A DNA stretch of 38,352 nucleotides. Source: Scybalocola_A sp900557175. Lineage in GTDB: Bacteria > Bacillota > Clostridia > Lachnospirales > Lachnospiraceae. The position numbers and the translations under genes were made by a program. The notes below the pieces were generated by a model, which worked only from the letters and a program-made list of their open reading frames with translations, was not told the DNA's origin and searched no databases. Below are positions 17,690 to 25,070 of the stretch, one piece after another. The DNA lies in assembly GCA_937890745.1 (NCBI GenBank), contig CALADH010000043.1, positions 1 to 38,352 of the forward strand, in the 5' to 3' direction. Every line of letters starts with the position of its first letter. Position 1 is the stretch's first letter.

Positions 17690-19439
17690 AATTACCCTCC
17701 TCTATAATTTTCTGAGCCGCTGTATCAATAAGCCCTCTCGTATTAAGCCTTACCATTGGAATTACCGGAAGACTGACAAAAGAAAGTGTCATAAATGGAT
17801 CAATTGAATCATAAACGCCCATTGTTCTTGCCAGTTTTTTCAAGGTCTCCAGCTTCTCATCAACTGCTTTTGCAGTTTCATTTGTCATAAGCCCTCCGAT
17901 CGGCAATGGCAATATTCCCAAAACCTCGCCGTGCCCGGCGACAGCAATACCGCCTCCAGCCTGCCGCACAGCCTCTGCAGCCACTGCCATATCCGCATCA
18001 GTGACGCCTGCCACAATAAGATTGTGGGAATCATGAGCTATACTGGCAGCGACAGCACCCTGCTTCAGGCCATAACCTTTAAGGAAACCAATGCCTCTAT
18101 GGCCTGTATTTTTATGCCGTTCAAGCACCGCCAGCTTAATAATATCCGCCTCAGGATTCACGCCTGACGGAAATCCATCAAGCTGCTGTCTTTTGACAGT
18201 CAAAAGCTTCGTCAAAAGTTCTCCCGGCGTAAGGCATATCACCTTTTGTGTATCATCGGACAACGTCATATAAAAATCCGTTTCTTTCACCGGCGCCATA
18301 TGAAACGAATGAAACACTTTATCATATACACAGTCAAAATGCTTATGTGGTGCAAGACATTGACCATCTTTTGCCACAAGACTGCCATTTTTATAGACTT
18401 CCTTCACCGTCACTTCATTCAGCTCCGAAAGTATCACCAAATCCGCGCGATATCCCGGCGCCACAGCCCCATTCTTACGAAGGCCGAAATATCTTGCCGG
18501 ATAATAACTTCCCATCATGAGTGCCGTCACAGGATTCACGCCGAGTTTAATCGCTTTACGGATAATACTGTCAATATGGCCTGTTTTTCTTAAATCGCCC
18601 GAATGCTTGTCGTCTGTCACAAACATGCATCGCTGTGCATATGGCTTTTGACAAAGCGGTATCAGCGCCTCAAGATTTTTAGCTGCCGTTCCTTCACGAA
18701 TCATAATCCATTGTCCCCGGCGGAGCTTTTCCATACCGTCTGAGGCTTCAAAACATTCATGGTCTGATGTCACTCCGGCAGTAATATAAGCGCACAGCGC
18801 TTTGCCTGAAAGTCCCGGCGCATGTCCGTCAATAATTTTTTCATTTTCATGGGCATCGCACAATTTATCCACAATCGCAGCCTGTGCACGGACTGTTCCG
18901 AAAGCATTCATCATTTCTGCAAGTCCAAGAACACGCGGATGGCTGTAATACGGTTTCAAATCGGCAGCCAAAAGCTTTGCCCCGGATTCCTCTAAATCAG
19001 CAGCAGGCACACACGACGGAAGCATGACATACACATCCAAGTCAAGCGGTTCTGTCGCCTGAAGTATATAGTCGATTCCCTCTGTTCCTGCCACATTGGC
19101 AATCTCATGAGGATCTGTCACCACCGCCGCCGTTCCATGAGGAAGCACAGCCTGCTCAAAATCAGACGGCGAAATCATCGAGCTTTCAAGATGAATGTGC
19201 CCGTCAATAAACGCCGGACATATCATCATTCCTGAACAATCTTTTTCTTCCTCACCTTCATAGGCACCGATTCCCACGATATAGCCATTGGCAATGGCCA
19301 CATCGGCTTCCTCAAATTCTTCTGTGAAAACATTGAGAATACGGCCGCCCTTTAAGACAAGCGGCGCCTTTTTTATCCCTGCCGCCGTCAGAATCCGGTG
19401 ACTGAAAGCAATTTTGTTACATCCCCTTTTTTCCTCCAT
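17679..19439 (-). CDS. ade: Adenine deaminase
   Basis: This enzyme hydrolyses adenine to hypoxanthine and ammonia. The 586-residue protein has the metal-binding amidohydrolase signature PAFIDGHIHLESSM (His81, His83). It also has the adenine deaminase pattern TAAVVTDPHEIANVAG, GHAPGLSGKALCAY and SDHECFEA. The C-terminal ade-specific domain includes HDSHNLIVAG and LPIGGLMT. The length matches the AdeC family. The ATG at 19439 follows AAGGGGAGG. guaD ends 20 bases upstream, and the permease starts within the ade stop region. Together these genes feed adenine and guanine into oxidised purines. No key residue appears lost. Confidence 0.96.
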   Translation of the reverse strand: MEEKRGCNKIAFSHRILTAAGIKKAPLVLKGGRILNVFTEEFEEADVAIANGYIVGIGAYEGEEEKDCSGMMICPAFIDGHIHLESSMISPSDFEQAVLPHGTAAVVTDPHEIANVAGTEGIDYILQATEPLDLDVYVMLPSCVPAADLEESGAKLLAADLKPYYSHPRVLGLAEMMNAFGTVRAQAAIVDKLCDAHENEKIIDGHAPGLSGKALCAYITAGVTSDHECFEASDGMEKLRRGQWIMIREGTAAKNLEALIPLCQKPYAQRCMFVTDDKHSGDLRKTGHIDSIIRKAIKLGVNPVTALMMGSYYPARYFGLRKNGAVAPGYRADLVILSELNEVTVKEVYKNGSLVAKDGQCLAPHKHFDCVYDKVFHSFHMAPVKETDFYMTLSDDTQKVICLTPGELLTKLLTVKRQQLDGFPSGVNPEADIIKLAVLERHKNTGHRGIGFLKGYGLKQGAVAASIAHDSHNLIVAGVTDADMAVAAEAVRQAGGGIAVAGHGEVLGILPLPIGGLMTNETAKAVDEKLETLKKLARTMGVYDSIDPFMTLSFVSLPVIPMVRLNTRGLIDTAAQKIIEEGNYET

Positions 19440-19459
19440 ACGCCTCCCCTTCGTTTCTT

Positions 19460-20740
19460 TTAATGAAGTATAATTTCTTCTCCGGCCGCAAATTTCGCTG
19501 CAATCTGCCTGTCATCGGACAGATAACAAAGTCTTTCAAGCCGCTGACGTACAGTAAGCTGCATTGGTGTCTTTAATGCGCTGTCATCAAGAACAACCGC
19601 GTCAAACTCATAACCTTCCTCAAAACTGCCGACCTTTCCGAAAAAGCTGCCGCCGCCCTTTGTTGCCATATAAAAAACTTCTTCCAAAGTCAAAGGCTTC
19701 TTCGTATGATCTACAAGCCGCCAATACATCTTTGATGCCTGAACGGCATCGGCCATCACTTTAAAAATAGAATCGCTGCTGCCGCCGGACACGTCGGTTC
19801 CAAGTCCAACCTTAAGTCCCTTCTCCAAAAACTCACGGATCGGTGCAATACCTGATGCGAGATTTTCATTTGAAAGCGGACAGTGGGCTATCCACACACC
19901 CTTTTCTTTCAGCAGAGCCATCTCCTGCTCACCGGAGTAAACACAATGTGCCATAATCGTCCTGCAGTTTTCGCCGCCAAACATATCAAAATGATCGTAA
20001 GCGTCGCCGTAACATTCTGACCATGGGCAAAGCGACTTCACCCACTCAATTTCTCCCGGATTCTCAGACAAATGCGACTGTACCGGCAGACCAGTTTCCT
20101 TTTGTATTAAAGAAAGCCTCTCCATCAGCGCATCACTGCAGCTCGGAATAAATCTCGGCGTCAAAATCGGCCTGACATTTTTAAATTTGCCTTCAATTTG
20201 TGAGAGCCACAGTCTTGTCGCTTTTTCAGAGGCTTCGGCATCCTCCTCCCTCAAAATATCCGGGCTGTTTCGATCCATATTCACCTTGCCGACCATCACC
20301 TGAAGTCCCGTTTCTTCCATCAGTTCCATAAGAAGCTCTGTCGCCGGCACATGGAGTGACGAAAAAATACATGCTCTTGTCGTCGCACCTTTTTTCATAT
20401 GATCGGCAAAAATAGTATATCCCTTTCTTGCGTATTCTAAGTCCGCATACTTTGCTTCCTCAGGAAATACCTGATGCTCAAGCCACTCTAAAAGCTCCTT
20501 GTCCATGCCCATACCGCAAAAGCCGTACTGGGGCGCGTGCATATGCAGATCCACCAGCCCCGGTATAATTAAACAATCGCCATAATCTTTGATTTCGGCC
20601 GACTGCCAGTCTTTCGGGAGCTGTTTTGTCACCCCGCAGCAGTGTCCGTCTTCACATAACAGATAGCTGTTTTCACAGATTGTCATGCGCTCGGCATTCT
20701 CGCTGTAACAAATGTGTCCTTTGAGTACAAACCTTTTCAT
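19460..20740 (-). CDS. guaD: Guanine deaminase
   Basis: Guanine deaminase hydrolyses guanine to xanthine and ammonia. I place the start at the ATG at 20740, giving 426 residues, because AAAGGAGAG lies just upstream. The longer frame to 20902 begins inside the riboswitch aptamer with TTG. The zinc amidohydrolase signature PGLVDLHMHAPQ (60-71) has the extended guanine deaminase form. SHLSE, MAHCVYSG and the GTDVSGG aspartate follow at the expected spacings. It is the first gene of the purine catabolic operon, directly under a guanine-class riboswitch. The ligand of the switch and the substrate of the enzyme therefore match, which supports both assignments. Confidence 0.95.
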   Translation of the reverse strand: MKRFVLKGHICYSENAERMTICENSYLLCEDGHCCGVTKQLPKDWQSAEIKDYGDCLIIPGLVDLHMHAPQYGFCGMGMDKELLEWLEHQVFPEEAKYADLEYARKGYTIFADHMKKGATTRACIFSSLHVPATELLMELMEETGLQVMVGKVNMDRNSPDILREEDAEASEKATRLWLSQIEGKFKNVRPILTPRFIPSCSDALMERLSLIQKETGLPVQSHLSENPGEIEWVKSLCPWSECYGDAYDHFDMFGGENCRTIMAHCVYSGEQEMALLKEKGVWIAHCPLSNENLASGIAPIREFLEKGLKVGLGTDVSGGSSDSIFKVMADAVQASKMYWRLVDHTKKPLTLEEVFYMATKGGGSFFGKVGSFEEGYEFDAVVLDDSALKTPMQLTVRQRLERLCYLSDDRQIAAKFAAGEEIILH

Positions 20741-20837
20741 TCTCTCTCCTTTCCGCTGTCTGTAAAACATATCTTTATAATATTCTATGACATTTTGTGC
20801 ACCGATAGGCTGCTGCTTTGACAGCTTTCTTATAAAC

Positions 20838-20917
20838 AAAAAAACTACCGCAAAACGTCCAATATTTCCACAGACAACTATACTGTGAAAACTTATAGAC
20901 AACTATTTGCGGTAGTT
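20838..20917 (-). promoter_or_regulatory. Riboswitch expression platform: terminator that invades aptamer P3
   Basis: The downstream arm (20843-20854, mRNA TTTGCGGTAGTT) continues into a T run ending at 20838. Its only good partner is mRNA AACTACCGCAAA at 20906-20917, which is the 5' strand of P3 plus loop L3 of the aptamer. The 12-bp terminator and the folded aptamer are therefore mutually exclusive. In the intervening loop a nine-bp hairpin (20865-20891) also competes with the base of P1. This geometry predicts termination without ligand and read-through when guanine stabilises the aptamer. The pairing is seen directly; the direction of control is inferred. Confidence 0.78.
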
Positions 20918-20957
20918 GGTAGAAACACTCAACCGATTATGAGCATATATAAGTTTT
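20888..20957 (-). ncRNA. Purine riboswitch aptamer, guanine class
   Basis: The minus-strand RNA has a ten-bp P1 (20948-20957 with 20888-20897). The conserved J2/3 is GTTTCTACC. P3 is CAACTA/TAGTTG with L3 CCGCAAA, and L2 contains the GG that pairs with CC of L3. The specificity base in J3/1 (position 74 of the xpt numbering) is C, which selects guanine or hypoxanthine over adenine. P2 is short, with four clear pairs (CTCA/TGAG), and the base before C74 is U where A is usual. It lies about 150 bases before guaD and downstream of a good promoter. Confidence 0.93.
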
Positions 20958-21001
20958 TGTTAATATTTACCAAAAATAAATTTTAGTATAATATATTTTA
21001 T

Positions 21002-21030
21002 ACTTTATCACAAACGCTTCGTATCGTCAA
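21002..21030 (-). promoter_or_regulatory. Promoter of the guaD purine operon
   Basis: TTGACG (21025-21030) and TAAAGT (21002-21007) are separated by 17 bases. The predicted start near 20995 leaves about 38 bases before the aptamer. The order promoter, aptamer, terminator and guaD accounts for the whole 393-base gap between gatD and guaD. Confidence 0.78.
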
Positions 21031-21055
21031 GCCCATCCACACATAATAATTACAC

Positions 21056-21097
21056 AAAAACACTACTTTTCTCTCATAAGCCAAAAGTAGTGTTTTT
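21056..21097 (-). terminator. Terminator after gatD
   Basis: AAAAACACTACTTTT is perfectly complementary to AAAAGTAGTGTTTTT across a 12-base loop, a 15-bp stem ending in T residues. It is symmetric enough to work in both directions. It separates the murT-gatD operon from the guaD promoter. Confidence 0.92.
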
Positions 21098-21133
21098 ACA
21101 TTGGTTATTTTTATGTTTTTTCAGCTCTGACTT

Positions 21134-21871
21134 CTATTTCCCCGCCAGTCTTTTTTCCATATAGTCGTGGGCGTTGTTTTCAAATGTATCGTCCAGTTCT
21201 TCAAGACTGATATCCGGGTATTTGCGCTTAAGCGCGGTTTTTAAAATATAATCCGCCAGCTTCGGGTTCTTCGGAAGAAGTGAGCCGTGGCTGTAGGTTG
21301 CAAAAACATTTTTATAGTGGGCGCCTTCGGTGCCGTCCTCGCCGTTATTTCCGTGACCGGAAAGCACCTTGCCCATCGGGCGCACCTTATCGCCAAGATA
21401 TGTCTTACCAGAATGATTTTCAAAACCGACAACAACAATGCCGCCGTCCGTCTCGTCGCACTGATACATATAATTGCCAATCATGCGTTCCTTTGCGCCA
21501 ACCGTATATAAATCAAGGGCGCCGATAAAATTACATTCCTTGCCGTCCCACGTTTTATAATAATTGCCAAGCATCTGATAGCCGCCGCAAATTGCAAGAA
21601 ATACCTTTTCCTCATCAACGGCATGGGCAATAGCCTCGCTTTTGCCCTTTGCCAGGTCTTCAAGCAACACACCCTGCTCAAAGTCCTGACCGCCGCCGAT
21701 AAAGAAAATATCATAATCATCATAGTTTAACTGATCGCCAACCGAAATTTCTGCAATCTCCGTCTGAATCCCGCGCCACTGCATACGCTTCTGCATACAG
21801 ATGATGTTGCCGCGGTCACCATACAAATTGAGAATATCTGGATATAAATGGCATATTTTTAAATTGTACAT
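21134..21871 (-). CDS. gatD: Lipid II isoglutaminyl synthase, glutaminase subunit
   Basis: GatD supplies ammonia from glutamine to MurT for amidation of the alpha-carboxyl of D-glutamate in lipid II. The 245-residue class I amidotransferase domain has the nucleophile Cys95 in LAICGGYQMLG and the partner His195 in YSHGSLLPKNP. The family-typical GFENHSG is at 150-155. The N terminus LYPDILNLYGDRGNI is also characteristic of this CobB/CobQ-like branch. It starts nine bases after murT and is the last gene before a strong terminator. The acid member of the triad is supplied differently in this family, so its absence here is not odd. Confidence 0.95.
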   Translation of the reverse strand: MYNLKICHLYPDILNLYGDRGNIICMQKRMQWRGIQTEIAEISVGDQLNYDDYDIFFIGGGQDFEQGVLLEDLAKGKSEAIAHAVDEEKVFLAICGGYQMLGNYYKTWDGKECNFIGALDLYTVGAKERMIGNYMYQCDETDGGIVVVGFENHSGKTYLGDKVRPMGKVLSGHGNNGEDGTEGAHYKNVFATYSHGSLLPKNPKLADYILKTALKRKYPDISLEELDDTFENNAHDYMEKRLAGK

Positions 21872-21880
21872 GACTTCCTC

Positions 21881-23251
21881 CTACTCCCAGAACTCTTTAA
21901 AGCCGTAGTTTTTGCTGAAAATCTCACGAATGTCAAGCATCGCTGTATATGTCGGCATAATATAAACCGGCGCACTCTGATCTGCCGCACTTTCAATAAG
22001 CTTTTCATAATCTTTGATTACCTTGATTTTCTCAACCGGAATGCCCGCATATTTGAAGCGCATTGCCATCTCGTCAGCACGGCGTCCTGTCACCCATATT
22101 TCTGTCAGCTTTTCAGAAATCTGATTCAGCTTCTCAAAATCAACGTCCCATATCCATGAAATATCCGTGCCATCGGCAAAACGATCGTTTAATGCAACAA
22201 TAAATAAAGACGGCTCTGTATTGTTGCTGAGGAAATTGAGTACCTGATTGCAGCCCGCCGGATTTTTAATTAAAATCATACGGATGTCCGTATTGTTGAT
22301 TGTAAATTTCTCCATACGCCCGAAGCCGCACTCAAAATTGCTTAACGCATCGACAATCGTCTCGTCCTTTAAGCCAAGCACATAACCCGCGGCAGCCGTT
22401 GCCGCACCGTTATAAATATTGTAGCCGCCCGGCAGATTAATCGTCGTCGTGTATTCCTTGCCATGCAGTTTCAAAAGAATGGTTGAGCTATCCGGCGTAC
22501 TCTCAATGACCTTTTCCACAGAAACCTCTGTCGCCGGACGGTGATAACCGCAGTTCGGGCAGCGGAATCCGCCGAGATGTCCGTAAGTCACATAGTCATA
22601 AACATACTCACTCTTACATTTAATGCAGTAAGGTGCGTCGGACATTTCCTCAACTCTGTTTTTATAAATCTCACTCTCAACACCATAAAAAACAACCTTA
22701 TTGGAAATTTCATCCTTCATGGATACAGACAGGGAGTCATCGGCATTAATGCAGACAACTGCATTCGGCGAATTTTTAATGCCTGTTAAAATACTGTTTA
22801 ATGTGTGCGTCACCTCGCCATAACGGTCAAGCTGGTCTCTGAAAACATTCGTCACAACGACGCATTTCGCATTCACATACTTGCTGACCGTCTTAAAGGC
22901 CGCCTCATCGCACTCAATAAGGGCGTACTCATATTTATTTTTGCCGCCAAGTGTTGAATTCATCGCAAACTCCGCCGTAATACCGCTGAGCATATTAGCG
23001 CCGGATTTATTTGAAAAAAACTTATAACCGGAATCCAAAAGACTCTTTTCAATCATTCTTGAAGTCGTCGTCTTGCCGTTCGTTCCTGTAACAATAATCG
23101 TCGTCACGCCCCCGGCCAGCTTTCCGAGCACATCCGGATAAAGCTTAAGCGCAATGCGCCCCGGAACGTTTGTGCCGCCCTTGCCGAGCTTTCTCAGCAT
23201 AAAGCGTGACGTTTTACATGCTGCAACTGATAAAAATGTTCTTATACCCAT
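21881..23251 (-). CDS. murT: Lipid II isoglutaminyl synthase, Mur ligase-like subunit
   Basis: MurT activates lipid II glutamate with ATP and uses ammonia from GatD, at the cytoplasmic membrane face. The 456-residue protein has the Mur ligase P-loop TGTNGKTTT (55-63). A zinc ribbon inserted in the middle domain has two CxxC pairs (CIKC and CPNC), as known for MurT. The C-terminal MurT domain carries NDRFADGTDISWIWDVDFE, including the conserved aspartates. The N terminus has no clear membrane segment. It is 21 bases after a small zinc-ribbon gene and nine bases before gatD. The pairing with gatD is the standard arrangement, which makes the assignment firm. Confidence 0.95.
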   Translation of the reverse strand: MGIRTFLSVAACKTSRFMLRKLGKGGTNVPGRIALKLYPDVLGKLAGGVTTIIVTGTNGKTTTSRMIEKSLLDSGYKFFSNKSGANMLSGITAEFAMNSTLGGKNKYEYALIECDEAAFKTVSKYVNAKCVVVTNVFRDQLDRYGEVTHTLNSILTGIKNSPNAVVCINADDSLSVSMKDEISNKVVFYGVESEIYKNRVEEMSDAPYCIKCKSEYVYDYVTYGHLGGFRCPNCGYHRPATEVSVEKVIESTPDSSTILLKLHGKEYTTTINLPGGYNIYNGAATAAAGYVLGLKDETIVDALSNFECGFGRMEKFTINNTDIRMILIKNPAGCNQVLNFLSNNTEPSLFIVALNDRFADGTDISWIWDVDFEKLNQISEKLTEIWVTGRRADEMAMRFKYAGIPVEKIKVIKDYEKLIESAADQSAPVYIMPTYTAMLDIREIFSKNYGFKEFWE

Positions 23252-23272
23252 AGCTTCTCTTTTCCTATTTTC

Positions 23273-23647
23273 TTATTTGTAAATATTTTTCCCGCATTTC
23301 GGACAGTAAATACTTTCTGCATCAATTTCTTCACCGCAATAAGGACAGATAATCGTACCATCAGACGAAGCGCCTGCACCGCCGTTTTGCTTTACCTTCG
23401 CAATCTCATCCTCATACTGCTCAATCAAAAAATTAGATTCATTAAGCTTTGCATAAAAGTCAAAATAATCTTCCGACGGACATTCCTCATGAAGGGATAC
23501 AAACAAACGTCCAATAGCCTCATATGTCTTGTTCATCTTATCCTTTTCAAGACCGATTTTAGCCCGCCATTTCAAAATCTCAGCCGTATCCTTTGCCTTG
23601 ACAGCCGCTTCTTTGCCTGCCGCTGCAAGATTATCTATAAAATCCAT
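23273..23647 (-). CDS. Small zinc-ribbon protein of unknown function
   Basis: I do not recognise a named family. The 124-residue protein is mostly helical and charged, with a probable coiled-coil stretch from about residue 10 to 88. It ends in a zinc ribbon with two CxxC knuckles (CPYC and CPKC) over the last 26 residues, linked by a Gly/Ala/Ser-rich segment. It has no signal peptide or membrane segment, so it is probably cytoplasmic. It is 12 bases after the YARHG gene and 21 bases before murT. The same type of zinc ribbon begins the YARHG protein. Cotranscription with murT and gatD is likely; a role in peptidoglycan amidation is only a guess. Confidence 0.85.
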   Translation of the reverse strand: MDFIDNLAAAGKEAAVKAKDTAEILKWRAKIGLEKDKMNKTYEAIGRLFVSLHEECPSEDYFDFYAKLNESNFLIEQYEDEIAKVKQNGGAGASSDGTIICPYCGEEIDAESIYCPKCGKNIYK

Positions 23648-23659
23648 AAGCTGCCTCCT

Positions 23660-24964
23660 TTATTCATGTGCCCCGATAAAACTAATATTGGCACGCTCAA
23701 TCTCACTTAAAACAGATGAATCAAAATCTGCCGCCTCTATTGTTCCGTTATACCAGCTTTTTCCATTAAAATATGCCTGTATCTGCTCGTCAATAAACTT
23801 TCGTCCATGCCGGGCATAAATTTCATTTCTTGCAAGCATCAGTTCATGGGCGGACAGACCCTCTAAATCACCTTCTGTCAAAAGTCTTGTATTGCTCTCC
23901 GGAAGAATATAATCGCCCGAAAGCGCTTCTTTTTCACTCTCCGCCGCACGGCTTTCTGATTCCAGCCGCTCCTGCTCAGCCTTCATGCTCTCAGCCTTTG
24001 ACTCACGCTCTTTCTTTATTTTCTCAGCAATACGTCCGGCGTCATTTTTCCACACTTCAAGAATATCCAGTGCCGCCGCATAATTTTTTTCAGCGAGCGC
24101 CGCTTCCGCCTGAGCCTCATAATCTTTCAAAAGCTTTGCATCATCTCCATCTGCATCCGAAACATCAAGCGCCGTAATCTCATTTTTAATATTCGTCACT
24201 TCCTGCTGATTTGCCGTATTCAGGTTGATTTTCAATGACTCAAGCTGCTTCTTCAGCGCAGAAAATTGCTTTTCATCCGCAGCCGCGATCGCATCATCCA
24301 AAGACTTCATGACCGTATCATAGCCTTCCTTGTATTCGCCCGAAATCCGGTATTTTGAAAAAATCTCAGTATACTCTGTTTTGAGCGCCGAAAGCTTCTC
24401 ACGACTTTCAGAGCTTGCCTCAATCGCCTCACGCGCCTCCTTAAGCTCATTTTCAATAACCTTTGCCTCTGAAATATCTTTATTCTGAATGGCATTTTGT
24501 GCTCTTGCAAGCAGCGTCTTATACACCTCATCCTCAATCATATATTCATCCATAACCTGTTCATAAGCTGTATAAGCTTCCTTGAGATTACTGAGCCGGT
24601 GATTTTTATAAATACTAAAACCGACAAAGCCGGCAATAATAAGCAGCGCTGAAACAGCGAAAACACTGCACAAAATCATCACATACTTCTTCTGTTTTTC
24701 TGTCTTATTCTTCTGTTTCTCTGTCTTATCCGGCTGGTTCTTATCTTCTCCGGGCATCCTTCCGCCATTTTTTTCCGATGTGCGCGTCGGCCGCCTGCCG
24801 TCATCTGTCTCAGAAAAATCATATGGCTCATCCTCAAAACCACCGTAATCTATATCTTCATATCCTGCTTCACGCTGCGCCCGCTCCGCTTTCACAGGCG
24901 CGCCGCATTTCGGACAAAACTTATCAGCCTCATCAAGCATATATCCGCACTGAGAACAAAACAT
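23660..24964 (-). CDS. Membrane protein with zinc ribbon, coiled coil and YARHG domain
   Basis: The 434-residue protein is built in clear segments. A zinc ribbon with CSQC and CPKC fills residues 3-20. A low-complexity acidic then Lys-rich linker follows, with a repeated TEKQK unit. One membrane span lies at about 94-119. A long helical, probably coiled-coil region runs from about 120 to 345. A C-terminal YARHG domain contains ARNEIYARHGRKF and a YF...WY pattern. The zinc ribbon should be cytoplasmic and the YARHG domain outside. YARHG domains occur in extracytoplasmic proteins of Firmicutes, with unclear function. The ATG at 24964 follows AAGGGAGG. It heads the operon containing murT and gatD. 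Confidence 0.88.
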   Translation of the reverse strand: MFCSQCGYMLDEADKFCPKCGAPVKAERAQREAGYEDIDYGGFEDEPYDFSETDDGRRPTRTSEKNGGRMPGEDKNQPDKTEKQKNKTEKQKKYVMILCSVFAVSALLIIAGFVGFSIYKNHRLSNLKEAYTAYEQVMDEYMIEDEVYKTLLARAQNAIQNKDISEAKVIENELKEAREAIEASSESREKLSALKTEYTEIFSKYRISGEYKEGYDTVMKSLDDAIAAADEKQFSALKKQLESLKINLNTANQQEVTNIKNEITALDVSDADGDDAKLLKDYEAQAEAALAEKNYAAALDILEVWKNDAGRIAEKIKKERESKAESMKAEQERLESESRAAESEKEALSGDYILPESNTRLLTEGDLEGLSAHELMLARNEIYARHGRKFIDEQIQAYFNGKSWYNGTIEAADFDSSVLSEIERANISFIGAHE

Positions 24965-25000
24965 TGTTTACGCCTCCCTTATTTTGGATTTTATGACTAC

Positions 25001-25030
25001 AGTATACCATTTTTACCGCCCCGAGTGCAA
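25001..25030 (-). promoter_or_regulatory. Promoter of the YARHG-murT-gatD operon
   Basis: TTGCAC (25025-25030) and TATACT (25001-25006) are separated by 18 bases. A TG sits one base before the -10 box, which gives an extended -10. The predicted start is about 30 bases before the first ATG. Confidence 0.72.
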
Positions 25031-25035
25031 GACGC

Positions 25036-25065
25036 AAAAAAGCTGCCCCAACGGACAGCTTTTTT
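25036..25065 (-). terminator. Terminator of ptsI
   Basis: AAAAAAGCTG and CAGCTTTTTT with adjoining pairs form about a 13-bp stem with one G-U pair and a four-base loop. It ends in six T residues on the minus strand and begins five bases after the ptsI stop. Confidence 0.9.
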
Positions 25066-25070
25066 ATTAT

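Noticed and set aside
20741..20902. 54-codon N-terminal extension of guaD
   Set aside because: It begins with TTG inside the riboswitch aptamer and spans the terminator. The ATG at 20740 has a good ribosome site.
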